Made by a program: the position numbers and the translations under genes
Assembly (NCBI GenBank): GCA_949752745.1
Contig: OX457031.1
Coordinates: 1,928,765-1,992,764, forward strand
DNA length: 64,000 nucleotides
Source of the DNA: Protula sp. h YS-2021
Taxonomy: Eukaryota > Annelida > Polychaeta > Sabellida > Serpulidae
Direction: 5' to 3'
The notes under the pieces: model-generated
The model's input: the letters and a program-made list of their open reading frames with translations, nothing else
Database searches by the model: none
What the model was told of the DNA's origin: nothing
Part shown: positions 23,763-36,700 of the stretch, piece after piece
Position numbering within the stretch: position 1 is the first letter of the stretch
Layout: every line of letters begins with the position of its first letter

Positions 23763-24464
23763 AGCCGGTGGGCAGCCACTATATTTTACAAGGACTGTAA
23801 ATCCAAGAAAGCCAGCTCATACAATGAACAAAAAACCTTAAGTAAAAGAATTAAACCGGTTTCTACTCACCGCAAGTTTTCTGCTGGAAGGGAAAGGACA
23901 GCAGAAAATACCCAACATGCCGCAGAGTTGGGCTCGATGTCAAAACAGAAAAGAAAAACCATTCTCTTAAACGCTGATGTAAAACAGAGATTTATTTCAA
24001 AACGAACAAGATTAGCTATGAAAACAAAATCAAGACTAACATTTAGTCAACAACGAAATACTGTAAGATTTTTTAAAAGTATAGGTGTAGAGGCTGAGAG
24101 CGAGACTCACATGAAAGATCTTCGCAAGAGTATTATAAACGATCACCTAGAAGCTACCAAAATATCAAATACTCAGTATGCTGATAAATCTCCCGGCAGC
24201 ATTGACAATATGAGGAGCATATCTGTTCTGCATGTCTATATTGGAAACATAGCTAATTTTGCAGTTGAAATGCTAAATGCACATCGAACCACCGGCTTAT
24301 TAAGCGATAAAGATGGTATCATAAAGAATGATGAAATATGGATAAAAGTTGGTGGAGATCACGGCGGGAGATCTTTTAAGCGTTGCGTTCAGATTGTAAA
24401 TATACCATGCCCAAACGCAAGACAAAATACCTTCATTTTTGATATTTTCGAGGGCAAAGATTGA
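23763..24464 (+). pseudogene. transposase core part 1, with GGDHGG motif
   Basis: The frame is open from 23763; the first ATG is at 23928 and the frame ends at TGA 24462. A basic region (SKQKRK, SKRTR, KTKSR) suits DNA binding or nuclear entry. A helical stretch follows, then IWIKVGGDHGGRSFKRCVQI near residues 138-157 counted from the 23928 ATG. The Asp at 24357 (residue 144) is the likely first catalytic acid, in the position of the first DDE Asp of RAG1/Transib-type enzymes. The conserved tail TFIFDIFEGKD follows. In intact relatives the protein continues without the stop seen here. Catalytic assignment is inferred from motif order only. Confidence 0.65.
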
Positions 24465-24985
24465 CGGGACAATTTGCAAACAGTGCAAAAGCCATTCAAT
24501 AAAAATATGAATACACTGCAAAATATGAAATGGAAAAACTGAGATATCTGGTTATTCCTGTGTGGAGATTATGACTTTCTTTCGTAAATGTTTGCCATAT
24601 CGGGGGCACGTGGCGTTCACTTTTGTCTATGTTGCTCTATCGACCACGCAAACATGTAAAATCCTAGATGCAATAGGGTGAATTTGAAGAGCGAACAATG
24701 ACAAATGTGATGAACGATTTAGAGCAGTTTAACACTGAGGATAATAACAAGAAAAGCTCTGCGTCCCAGTACTTTAATGTCGTTAGCTCACATATTTGGG
24801 ATATTCCCATTACTCAGGTGGCACTCGCATATCTACACATCATGCTCGGTGTCGTTAAACGGCATCACGATATGTTAATCAAAGAATGTTTCGAACTTGA
24901 CGTTACAATTGCGCGGGAGCTTTCCAAAGAAAGAAATATTTCAAATGGCAACACACCATTTGAAAAACTTAGAATCACTGGCTAA
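24465..24985 (+). pseudogene. transposase core part 2, with GDY/CxxC and LHIMLG motifs
   Basis: In the same frame as the GGDHGG part, but after stops, 24549-24660 reads LFLCGDYDFLS, a stop, then MFAISGARGVHFCLCC. This gives a GDY (Asp codon at 24567, likely second acid) followed by a Gly-rich segment and a Cys pair. Then, in another frame, 24698-24985 reads VALAYLHIMLGVVKRHHDML, matching the PxLHIxLG signature that follows the Cys pair in this family. So at least three stops and one frame change break this section. It ends in a Lys-rich region that runs on, interrupted, toward 25200. Confidence 0.6.
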
Positions 24986-24999
24986 CAGGCAAGCTAAAA

Positions 25000-25684
25000 A
25001 TCGGAAGGGCAATCAAAAATTAAAAAACAACTGACAGTGCTTACGAAGAAAAAAACACAACTGAAAAATAAGTGTACAATAGAAAAGCCAAGTGACCCAG
25101 TCACGACATCATTAGAGCTAAGGCTAAATAAACACGGCATTAAGGTACAGGCGTACCACAGCCAGTCCTTTATATGAAACCACTGTGTCAAATATATACA
25201 GGAAAAAACCTTGACAGATCTCAAGGAGGATATATTGCGAAAAACTGTCCAACTCACCGACAGCGTTGAACTGGCAGCGACATTGGAAGACATTACTTTG
25301 AAATATGAGAAGCTTAACACGCTATTTCGGCAAGTCCACAACAGTGTCTCCCATTCGTATCCAATTAGCGATGAAGAAATTCCACGAATAAACTCAGTCA
25401 TTGCTAAGTACCTACAATTCTACAGAGAATGCTTTCCGAATAAAGTATACCCAAAACTGCATTTTTTGGAGGATCACGTTACACGGCGGATTGAAAGATG
25501 GAGTTTCGGTTTAGGCCTGTTAGGAGAACAAGGTTTAGAAGGTATTCACTGCGAAACAAGAGCAGTTACGGGTATAAAATCACCTGTTCTCAAATCATTA
25601 AGTGTCATGGAAGATCGTTTATGCCGAGTATCTCCTGAAATTCATGGCTATATAGTGGAAGCAAAACGGGGAAAAAGGATTTAA
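25000..25684 (+). pseudogene. transposase core part 3, C-terminal GEQG-E motif
   Basis: 25080-25200 holds a relic of AYHSQSFI, a stop, then NHCVKYI. The frame open from 25211 to the TAA at 25682 reads KVYPKLHFLEDHV and then RWSFGLGLLGEQGLEGIH. The Glu codons at 25526 and 25538 are candidates for the third catalytic acid; the block aligns by position with the SEGNESGNK region holding the last catalytic Glu of RAG1. This 157-codon part is the least damaged of the relic. The sequence after the stop shows no further motif and no recognised terminal repeat. Confidence 0.65.
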
Positions 25685-26520
25685 GCAAAATTTATGCTTA
25701 TAAAACGATAATTAATTACTGCAATTTTATGTCAGTTAATATTTGAGATCAATATTTGATATTTGATATACACTCCTGGAACCTATGTCTGGAAAATATC
25801 TACTGTTCGTTACAAAATATTCTGTGGGTGGGCAAACCTCCTCACGGATAGGTCACTCACAAAGGAGCTGGTATGTAAAAACTGCACGCATTCATTGACA
25901 AAAACAGTAGTATTTTCCTGCATATATGCTGGTTACTAAACTAACAGAAATCACTAAAAACGTTATACAAAGCTAATTAAATATGTTCGAATAACAATTT
26001 GATATATTTTCTACTACTAGATTCTCATTTTGTCAGTTTCACTAAGTTCATAAAATGGACATATTTGAACGATTTTACGGTAGGAAATTCTTGGCGGTTA
26101 TTTCCCTAAAATCAATGATATTTTCTTCGACAGGGTACTGCTGTTTTAATCGTAATAACTCATTTATTTTATATGAACCTGGCATCTCCGTCCAGTGAAT
26201 AAATAGGCAAGATATTTAGGCGTGTGCACACATAATCCGTTGAAATGTCTAACACGATAAAATTATAAGTTAAAGTTGCGAAAGATTCAAAGTTTTTAGA
26301 GTTTTCTGCTGCATGTTATGCTAGCAACTACAATGCTAGTGCTAACGAAATATCGCCCAAAACTAGTGTGGAACTTGTTGTCTGTTTACAAACAAACTCA
26401 GCTTAGAAAACTAAAGGTTCCATTTGAAACAGCTGTGAGTCCGGTCGTACATAGCCTTGATATTTCAGTCTTTATGTATCAAAGAGGAGCGAAGAAGAAT
26501 CTTATTCTTCGCAGAGCTAA
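25685..26520. other. unassigned stretch downstream of the transposon relic
   Basis: AT-rich sequence with a 69-codon frame at 26318-26527 that I do not recognise. The right end of the transposon probably lies somewhere here, but I could not identify it. Confidence 0.35.
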
Positions 26521-26525
26521 TATCT

Positions 26526-26538
26526 AAGACAGATAGAC

Positions 26539-26600
<62 letters not shown>

Positions 26601-26605
26601 ATAGA
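26526..26605. repeat. (GATA)n microsatellite
   Basis: About 18 uninterrupted GATA units with slight variants at both edges. Confidence 0.97.
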
Positions 26606-26929
26606 CAGAGAGTGAATGAGAATGAGTGAGAGGTCCGGAATGCCAATTTCAATAAAAACAAAGAAAGGTAATTTTTATTCAATACTCCATCTTTTCCGCA
26701 ATCAGTTTTCTTTCTAAGAACTGCAGTCCGTTTCCGATGAAGACTGGGGATTAAAAATTATAACACATTTCTCAATGTAAGTTTAGTTTTTGCGCTGTGA
26801 TTGCATTGTCGTGTATTGTAGTTGTGTGTATCCTCATGAATATATAATTTGGTTGAAAGAGATGATCTGCCAACAAATTACAACGTTTCATAGTTTATTT
26901 AGAGGCATTGTTTTTTGTTGCACAAAGAA

Positions 26930-27320
26930 ATCAATTTACACGTGAGTGCCCTTGATTTTTACTTCTAATTGGGAAAGGGAATGGGTGCTACTTGGTAACA
27001 TATGTGTTACCGGGTATTTGTCCAAATCAAAGACGCTGAAAGAGGGAGTCATTTTAAGGAAGGGTGCTATTCCTACAAGAAGCAATTTTGTCAAAAAAGA
27101 GAGGCAATCGTCTTTAAGTTCTCCGAGCTTGTCATTAAAATTTTGGCTATTTTCAAACTGCACTCGTCGTTTGTTAAAGAGGACACCGTGTGTGTGTGTG
27201 GGGGAAGGTGTTTGGGATTGCAGATCTGTACTAAGTGGGCACGATACGATAAGGGACAAATTTGGATGCCATGCAGGATACTCGCGGAGTGTCAATGCCT
27301 TTAAAATGTCGGGGTGAGAG
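26930..27320. repeat. dispersed relative of the 2.5/10.9-kb repeat
   Basis: GGGTGCTACTTGGTAACATA + TGTGTTACC, followed by TGTCCAA, echoes 10930-11010 and 2515-2550 (CACTTGGTATCACATGTGTT then ACCAT...TGTCCAA). Frames on both strands (119 and 123 codons) overlap each other and are not supported as genes. Confidence 0.5.
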
Positions 27321-27666
27321 TAATTTCCATTCAGTACCCTTTGTTTATACTGCTAGGCCTGTATAAACTAATCCTGACGGAGGTTTTTTTTTAGTACGTT
27401 GCTTTTATATTAACAAGGATGCTGCATATATTATTAACATATTTTTCAATGCGTTATCTACAGAGTCTTTTGAGGTCCATACCATTAGTGCATGTGTGTG
27501 TTAGTTGCATTTTGCATCGCTGTTGCTATTTCCCTCTGTTTGTTGTGATAAATCGATCTCGATGCTGGTTTTCTGCCCTGTTTTTGCAAATGCACAAATT
27601 TTATTTCCAATTATTTTAAGGAGGACTGTTTTATTAGTTCATTTATTTCTATAGCTATAGAAAGTT

Positions 27667-27951
27667 GATATAATTCGCCCATTCGAAATCGCCCACATTG
27701 AAATACATCTTTACAAAATTACATCTGTACAAAGCGCAGATGCTCGAGTTGTAACTCAGTCAAAACGGTATGACCACATCAAACCTTACCCCAGATTTTT
27801 ACAGTGGACTGCCATTATGAAACGAATTGAATTCAGAACAGTGGTGCATGCATCTGGAACCCTAAATAGACGAGAACTTCAAAATCTCACTGAACTGTTG
27901 TCACCTTATGAGCAATCGCGAATCTGTTGGTCCAGCCCATGCATCATCTAA
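27667..27951 (+). pseudogene. LINE (non-LTR retrotransposon) reverse-transcriptase tail fragment
   Basis: One frame, ending at the TAA at 27949, reads ITSVQSADARVVTQSKRYDH, then LQWTAIMKRIEFRTVV, then LNRRELQNLTELLSPYEQSR. It matches the well-known pattern after the polymerase core of animal LINE reverse transcriptases: LQxVQNxAARLV...YDHI...LHWLPVxxRIxFKxLL...LNGLAPxYLxDLL..PYxPSR. No upstream polymerase motif (YADD) lies near, and the usual LNGLAPSYL segment is altered, so this is a truncated, mutated copy. The element family (Jockey, CR1 or RTE-like) cannot be told. Confidence 0.75.
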
Positions 27952-28194
27952 ATGATATGAATAACGGACATTAAGCGTCGCTAGCCCTACGTTGTGCAAC
28001 TAACTAAGTGTATTCTGAATCATTCGTAAGCTTTAAACTTGGCTTAACAATCTACGATATTAGAAAGGCATATGTTCTTAGGCATGACAACCTATATCTT
28101 AGTTTATTTGTGATTCTTAAGCGTATGAATGTTAAGTTGTCTATATTATAGATTATCGCCTTTTTCCAAATATCATAATTGCTTAGTCCATAGT

Positions 28195-28600
28195 TCGGTG
28201 CACTTGGCAGCGATGGTGGTGTTCATGCTTCAGAAACGAAAAGCCTATCAAAAAAATTTTGATCCCGTTTTATCTGGTCTTATTTCCCTCTAATAATCAA
28301 AACTATCAGAATTTAAGCACCAACTAAATGTTTATTTCAAACACTGTAATGTCGTTTACATTAATCCATAAGCCACAGTTGGGTGCGATTTCACCGATGG
28401 TGGTGTGCTCATTGTAAATGTGACAAGTCTAATACTTATTTAGCTGATTGTACTGCGCTCAGTACTGCTGAATAATTTGCTTGACGTGTATTTATTCTAT
28501 TATCCAAGTCATAAATAGAGTTACTTTTTATTGGCACTCTCAGTAACAGTCAGCATTGTTATTTTGTCTTTAAATTATAAGATTAGAAATGATGATTCAT
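28195..28600. repeat. dispersed repeat block, copy Z
   Basis: Matches 20155-20510 in order (GGTGTTCATGCTTCAGAAAC, TTTTGATCCCGTTTTATCT, AAACACTGTAATGTCGTTTA, GCCACAGTTGGGTGC) and the second half of copy X at 6600-6830. Confidence 0.75.
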
Positions 28601-29039
28601 TTTTACTTTTAAGGATCAATACAGAGATCAATATGTGGTCAATATCACTATATAGGAAAATGTTTACAAGAAAAATACATGAAAAAATGATCGATATTTC
28701 TGTGAATAGCTTTTATAGGATCAATGCATCGATCTACGCCTTTTTCGAAGTCTAATGAAACAAAGGAAAAATGGTTATTATGTGATTTAAAATCAATAAG
28801 TTACTCATGCACTAATTTCAGTTTCATTTGAATCACATTCACTCATACTGAATAGTTATTTAAATTGTTTGGCGTATATCCATGCTATTGTCTAGGTGAA
28901 AGGTAGGGCGCCTTGATCCAACAATCCACATAGACATTTCTAATAGAGTCATTCAAATTCGAACATCTTACTTAACATAGTAGTATATGAATTTGAATAG
29001 TAGTCACTTTTATAAAGAAATCTTAATATTATTCACTGA

Positions 29040-29800
29040 TAAAGAATCGCCACTTTCTTCGTTTGGCGTGTGCTCGTGCTATTAGACTTTACAAGGCCAC
29101 GGTGGCTTTGTAGCTACCTTATCCCACTTTTACGGGGGAAATGATGTGAATATTATTAACTGTTGGGGAATGGTCACTTTATTCGTGTGTTCATGATATT
29201 ACCTATTACATATTACAAGGCCACGGTGGCTTTGTAGCTACCTTATCCCACTTTTATGGGGGAAATGATCTGAATATTATTAACTGTTGAGGACTGGCCA
29301 GTTTATTCGTGTGTTCATAATATTACCTATTACAAGGCCACGGTGGCTTTGTAGCTACCTTATCCCACTTTTACGGGAGGAATGATCTGAATATTATTAA
29401 CTGTTGAGGACTGGCCAATTTATTCGTGTGTTCATAACATTACCTATTACAAGGCCACGGTGTCTTTGTAGCCACCTTATCCCACTTTTATGGGGGAAAT
29501 GATCTGAATATTATTAACTGTTGAGGAATTGCCACTTTATTCGTGTGTTCATAATATTACCTATTACAAGGCCACGGTGGCTTTGTAGCTACCGTATCCC
29601 ACTTTTATGGGGGGAATGATCTGAATATTATTCGCTGTTGAGGACTGGCCAGTTTATTCGTGTGTTCATGATATTACCTATTACAAGGCTGGTAGTTTCT
29701 ATATATACTACTTTATCACACTTTCGTTGAGAAATGATCTGAATATTATCCTCTGCTGAAGAATGTACAGTTCGTTCGTGTGTTCATGACATTATTTCCA
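29040..29800. repeat. 117-bp tandem repeat, about 6 copies
   Basis: ACAAGGCCACGGTGGCTTTG recurs at 29091, 29215, 29332, 29449, 29566 and (diverged) 29683, mostly at 117-base spacing. Each is followed by a CCCACTTTTA..GGGGAAATGATC segment and TTCGTGTGTTCATAATATTA. The last copy is degenerate. Confidence 0.93.
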
Positions 29801-30454
29801 TAATAAACCTCAAATAAATAAATAAAATCAATAATAAAAAAGAAGGTTAAAATAAAATACCATTGAGAAGTCATCGTTATTATTAAAATGATCATAGAGA
29901 AGACTGACCATTAAATAAAACTGATATTACCCAGTTGTTATATTAGAATTTATTAAAGATTTGAGGATAGACCATACATTTATAAGTAGAGATTATCTGA
30001 TTATATATGTACACGAGTTCACTCCAAGGAGCAACCCTGAGAGTAATCTCCTGGAATCATTATTATTTGGGGATTAATTATTTTATCCTGTCTGATGCTC
30101 ACATTTAAAATTGTAAATGTGTTGAAATTCACAAAGGTGCACTTCATTGTCACGACCTGTACCGTCAAACAAAGAGACAATAGATTTATAAATTAGAGTT
30201 GATTTATGGGATATACAATATAGTACATAATGTAAGACATGCTTTTGAAATGCTTTATTAGAGTTTGTCGCATTGGTTACCAATATATCTTTTTCATAGA
30301 ATATCATAAAATATACGTAATATTTTGAAAGTAATTATGACATAGTGATGATAAATGATGAGTTCTATAAATGACTTACCACTGCACTGATTTCAATACG
30401 ATCTGAATCATATTCACTGACAATGAATTTACAATTCATTTCTTTAACCTGTAT

Positions 30455-30760
30455 CTATAATAACATCCTTACCAAAAATAATATCCTTACCAAGAAAAAC
30501 ATCCTTACCAACAAGTAACATCTTTCCCCAAAATAACACCCTCCCCCAAAAAAGATATCCTTAGCAAAAATAATATCCCTATCTAAAATAACATCCCTGA
30601 TAAAAATAACATCCTTACCAGAAATGACATCCATCCCAAAAATGACATCCTTCCCAAAAATGACATCCACCCCAAAAATGACATCCTTCCCAAAAATGGC
30701 ATCCTTACCAAAAATGACATCCTTCCTAAAAATAACATCATTCCCAAAAAGAACAGATAC
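30455..30760. repeat. 18-bp tandem repeat, about 17 diverged copies
   Basis: The unit is ACATCCTTACCAAAAATG with many substitutions. Because 18 is a multiple of three, a minus-strand frame (30455-30670) reads as a six-residue DVIFGK-like repeat. Single or paired units also occur near 34520-34580 and 39255-39290, each time after the same ATTTACA(A/T)TTCATTTC phrase, so the array seed is part of a larger dispersed repeat. Confidence 0.9.
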
Positions 30761-33700
30761 CTAACTCAGCATTTTTGAGTTAGCAAAATAAAATAAAAAC
30801 ACTCCTAGAGAATGTTTATAAAAGGTAGCGTTCACATTTGTAAGGCTACAGAACATCTTACTTCAGTTTTTATCAAAGAAATAGGCAAGACATTAAAAAA
30901 TTCATGGCTGTTCTGTTACTGCAAATCAGCAAGTAAATACTTGTAAGAAACATTTCTAATATTCGAAGTGCAATAGATATTTCCTGCCACGTTGTGCTTA
31001 CAGAGTAAACTGACAAACAAATCTTATTTCTGAACATTTAAATTGATATCATATTGCTTCTTGATCGCGCCTTCGTGTGCGTTGAATGATTTAGTGCGCT
31101 CTGATCGGGATGCGGTTTTCACCGATGTGGACGCGCGTTCCATCGATGGGGGATGCGCTTTGTACTGAACGGGGTGCGCTTTGCACTGATTGTTGTGTGC
31201 ATATTGCTGCTACAGGACATTTTTACTCTCTGTTTCGTCCACTAAGCCAAGCCCGACTTGTGTTTTCTGCCAAGTTATATTTAAACAACTACTTGCCAGA
31301 TAAATATTATATCTAACTATATTAAAAGCAATGTTCGATAAACCCAGCCCGAAAGTGCCTTTGTACAACATTGTATTTACAGAGCACGTACTTAATAACT
31401 CTATCTATAAGCACTTGAATATATTTATATTAGCTTTTTTGTCTCTATAATAAACAGCTCAATAGTCGTGGGCACGTTTTCCCCACTTTATGTTGCAATA
31501 ATCTACACCAAATACCCACTTCCCGCCAGCTTGTGCTTAGAGAGTTAAGAACAGCATAAATTTAATTTCTTTAAATCAATAACATCAATTATATCCCCCA
31601 AATCCACAGACGAAGATTGTGTGGATGTTGCTGAACATGTTTCCATCACGCAAGGCCTTCTACAATTTTGGGCCCTTTTCTATTTTGTTGCTCTGATCAA
31701 CCAAGGTCGATAATGCCAGTCTGCCATGTTGTAATTCTAGTTACAGAGCTAAATCCTGGATGCATTTTGTCTTATTATATTAATGTCTGGCATTATTTCA
31801 CTGGTCGTTGTAATACCTTAAGCCACAATTAGGTCTTTCACAGTTTTGCCATTGTCTGTGTTTGTTCTAATAAATCAAGCTCGAGAGAAAATTTTGCCCA
31901 GATGCCACTAATTGTCAAACAAAGTTTATTTCTTTAATAAGCACTTCACTACATGCTGTGTTATTTCACAAGCTATAGAAACGGGCGTTTTGCATAACGA
32001 TCTACAAGTTATCGATGCGACAAGTCTTTCACAATATTAGGCTTCTGTTTGTTCTCATCTAATAAGTTCGACTGAAGCCACCTGCTTTGTGGAATGTTGT
32101 GGATGTTTCCGCAATACACATTCTTTCACAGTTATGCGTTATCGTTCTCTCTTTTCGTATCGATGAGTCAAACTGAAGAAAAACCTTCTGGCATGTTGCA
32201 TTGATGCAACGAGCGTCTGACAAATTATATTCGAAACACTTAAATACTTTTTTGTTAGTTCAAAAGCCCCAGTTAAGTTCGCGTTTTGCTGATGGTGGTT
32301 TTTGAAATGCCACTTCCGCAATGCTGACTTTGATAAGTGCTCAGATATTTTACTGAATGGTACTATAATGAAGTGTGAGTACATTTAAACCAAAAGAACG
32401 TGCACGTTTTTGGAATGAAGAGAGACATCACAGAATCTTTTGTGATTAATTGTTTGCACGTTTCATATCTTACCGACATAGGCAAGACATACACGCTTAC
32501 TGCATCAGACTATACAGAATAATATTATGTCTATTTATATCTACCTATCTGTACATTAGTTCATTTCTATATGTAGCTTCAAACGCTATTGATAGGTGAA
32601 CTTTTTATTAACGGCGTTGGTGGTCTACAAGTTAAAGGATCTCAGTTTTGGACTTCTGGCTCCGTTTTCGTTCTGGTAATTAAAACTCCAGATAAAGTTT
32701 CTGCAATGTTACATACATGAATCTGATTTTCAGTAAACGTTATTTCTAAACACTTGAATTTATATTACTTTAGTTTAGAAACCACGGTTAGGTGCACGTT
32801 GCACCGTTGGTGGTTTGCATATTTCCACCACGGCGATTCTTTCCTAATGATATGTCTTTGTCTCTTTGCTCTGATACTAAGACCTAATAAAGGCTGTTTG
32901 CATATTTTTTACAGTAACAGGGCTATACATCGCATAAATTTTATTTCTTAATATTTTTTAGGGTCTGTTATGTTATGTCATAAATTTGGTCAATTGCTCT
33001 GTTTTTCTTCTAATAATCGACTCTTGATACAAGCGGAGCGTGCGATAAACTTGATTCTAAGCGCTTTAATGTGCATTAAATTAGTTGGAAAGCCACCGTT
33101 AGGTGCATTTTACGTTAATAATGGTGTAAACATTTTCACTATGGTAACTTTGACACTGTGCACATTTCACCCAAAAGGAAATTAAAGGTGTTTGGTGTGA
33201 ACAGAAAAATTCCATATCCTTTCCTAGAAATGGTTTCCATATTTGTACCTGTTTATTTTTTAAAGAACAATGCATTGTTCTACGTGTGTTTGGAGATGAA
33301 ATTTTACGCGAATAAAGAGAAATATTATGGTAATTGTTAAAAATAATTTAATTTTGCACTTCCAGCATCAATATATATTTCACTATTTAATTTATTTTAA
33401 ATAATAGTAATTTAAAATTTATAATTCTCATTAAGTGATATGAAACAAGTAACCTACTTGAATCATATTCTCTGATGCTCAATACTCAGTTTATTTGTTT
33501 GCGGTGTATCCATACTATCATATCGATTAAAATAGAGAATTACTAATGATTAAGACTCTTAGTGAGAGTTAATATTGTTACATTAGCTTTAAAGGATCAA
33601 TGCAGAGATCGCTATTCTTTTCAATATCCACACATCTATAGATCAATAACAATACAACAATATAGATAAATACATAGAACATAGAACAATACATGATTAA

Positions 33701-36700
33701 ATGATTGACGTGTAGCTAAGCAGCTCTTATAAGATCAATGCATTGACCTTCTCCTTTTCGGAAAATAAAATTTTAAAGTTCTTATTATTTTATTTAAAAT
33801 AAATAATTTACTCCTGCACTGAGTTCAGTATGATTTGAGTCATATTCACTCCTGCTGAACAGTCAGTTATTTTGTTTGACGTATATCCATGCTATTATCT
33901 AGATCAAGGTAGAGCGCTTTGATCGAACAACACATGAAAATTTCTCATTGAATTTTGATAATTTTCTTAAAATATTAGGATATAAATTTGAAGCTTAGAG
34001 AAGACACCTTTTGTAGTAGTAAATTTCTTGCTCGATTCTTCCACTTTAAGATTACCTTGCACCGATGGCATACACATATTTGTTTCATAGCGAAGTTAAC
34101 TTAACACTTATAGTATGGGTGTATTTATTCAACAGTAAAGTGAATTTTGCACCGAATGTATGCATATATTTGTTCCGCATTAAGGCACACTTTGCATGGA
34201 TGGTCTGCATATATTTGTTAAACAGTAAAGTGAACTTTGCACTGATTATTTATTCCACAGAAAGGTGAATTTTACGATTTAAATTTACACCTATGGTCTG
34301 CACATAGTTCTTCCGCAATAAAGTGAACTTTGTACCGATGGTATGCATATTTCCTCCAGAACAAATCCAGTATATACGTAAAATGTGAAGTAACTTATCA
34401 GGTAAAATGATAGTCTTTTGATTTCAATAAATAACTTACCACTGCACTTATTTCAATACGATCTGAACCATATTCACTGACAATGAATTTACATTTCATT
34501 TCCTTGACCTGTGTCCATAATAAGAGTATTACCAAAAATAAAATCTTTACCAAAAAGGACATCTTTGCGAAAAGAAAACATCCTCACCTTGCGCTTTGAA
34601 CCAATGGGGGTGCGCTTTGCACTGATGAGTGTGTTTTATCCCACAAATTTGGGCTTTACTCCCTATTTCTTCTGTTAAGCCAAACTCGATTGTATTTGCT
34701 AAGCCATACATCTAAGCAAGGACTTGCCAAATAAATAATATCTCTAAATGTTTTATTGCCAGTTATATTAGATTTTTTCCTGTACATTAACAAAACCCAC
34801 ATTTAAGCACACTTTGGCTGGTAGTGGGATCAACATTGTCTGTTACAATACTGGGCTATGCTCCATGTTTATGAAACAAATTCGATTGCGTATACCTGCT
34901 TTGTTACTTTTATTCAGCTAAGTGCCTGATAAACTGTGTTTCTAAACACTTTAATTTTGATTCAATTAGTTCATGTCTGTCTGTAACACCAACGGCGACA
35001 GTCAAATTCAATTGGCACCAAGGGTGGTGTGTCTGTTTCTACTGTAAAAGTCTTTCAAAATTTTGAGCTGTTGTCTTTGTTGTTGTTCTAATAAAGCAAG
35101 CTCGATAGAGGCGACCTGGCATGATGTACATGGAGAGCTAAATGCCAGTTTTTCTCAATACTTTAATGAGTATTACATCAATTGTGAATTGTATGGGCAA
35201 TTTCATTATGCTAAGTGTTTGATTGTTATACTTATCATGATAGTAGAGTTACATTTGTTATATTTTGGGAGCTAAATGCAAGATAAATTTTAGTTATTTT
35301 AAGGTCTATTATATTATGCGATAGTTAGGTTCAGTTTGCATCGATGGTGTTGTGGATGTTTCCACAATACAAATTCTATCACAGTTTTGTATCATCGTTA
35401 CTATTTCCGGGCTGATAAGCCAAGCTCAAGCGAAATCCTCTGGCATGTTAAATTAATGCAGCTAAGCATCAGACAACAATTTATTTCTTTAGAATCTATT
35501 TTGTGTATTCTAAAGACACAGTTCGGTTGGCTTTGTGCCGATGGTTGTTTTCATATTTCTACTACAGCATGTCTGAGGTGATGGTGGCTTAGATATCTCA
35601 TGGAATGATACTTTACCATGTATATGTACATTTGTACAAAGCAGCTGAACGTGTTTATTTTTGTCGGTGTGCAGAGAGAAACGACACAGAAACTTTTGTG
35701 AATAATTCTTTGCACATTTGACATGATACCGACATATGCAAAATATGCAGTCTTACTCCAGTAGACTATATATAACAACATTACGTCTATTTTGTCTATG
35801 TCTTAGTTCATTTCTTTCTTTAGTATCACACGCAACTGTTAGTTGCACTTTGCCTCGAGGGCGGTGTGCATGTTTCGGTAACTCAAAGGGTTTGGGGTTA
35901 TGGCTCTGTTTTTGCCAAGTTCTAGATAAAGTGTTTTGCTAAACAATATCAATTACATTAATTCAGAAGCCACATTTAGGTGCATGTTGCACCGATGGTG
36001 GTTTTCATATTTCCACGACGGCGAGTCTTTCATAACGCTAGGTCTTTGTCTCTTTGTTCTGACACAAAGTCTTATCAGATGTGTTCTGTATGCTGTTTTT
36101 GTAGATATAAAACTACTTGCTACATAAATTGTACTTCTAAACACTTTTTCGGTCTCCTATGTGATTTCATTTGTATCTACAGCACCAAAAAAAAACACAC
36201 CTTTAATTGCATTTGGCTCTGAAACGAAAAGTCTATCACAAACTGTGTCAATTATCTCTTGATAGCAGCAAAGCGTCAGATAATGTCAATTTTAAACAGG
36301 TTTATGTGCATGACATTAGTTCTACAGCCACAGTTAGGTGCATTCTGCATCACTGCTGATGTATGGTAGCTCTGACACCTATTGGCGCATGGGGGTATTA
36401 GACTGAAGAGTACTCTATCGAAGTGTGGGTACATTTCACCCAAAGTATTTGGTGTAAATTTAGAAATCCCAACTTTTTTAGAAATGGCTGCATATTGTGT
36501 CTAGTAAGTTTTTATAAGACCAATGCAGTGTTGCATACCTTTTTAGAAACTTACCGTAATAAAGAAAAACAGCTTAGTAATTGGTGTAAAAATTAATTTC
36601 TATTCTTAACCTCATTTTAATCACTATATCATTTTACTATTCAATTTTATTATAATAGTAATTTAAAAATGGAAATTCTAATTATTTGATTGAAATAAAC

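Larger units (their letters stand above)
22613..25684 (+). mobile_element. broken DNA transposon, RAG1-N-like zinc region plus DDE transposase
   Basis: Five consecutive same-strand segments, separated by stops and frame changes, together read like one former protein. In order they are a Cys-rich region with CRICG, HPE and CxxC motifs; a RING-like domain; and a transposase core with GGDHGG, GDY, YLHIMLG, a basic coiled region and GEQG-E. The first two resemble the N-terminal part of RAG1, which is known from a molluscan transposon called N-RAG-TP. The core motifs are those of a DDE family common as uncharacterised proteins in cnidarians and other invertebrates. Terminal inverted repeats and target duplications were not found. 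At least six in-frame stops make it a relic. Confidence 0.72.

Noticed and set aside
26946..27317. 123-codon frame on + and 119-codon frame on - over the same stretch
   Set aside because: They overlap in opposite directions in a sequence related to the 2.5- and 10.9-kb repeats, and the frames are not kept in those relatives.
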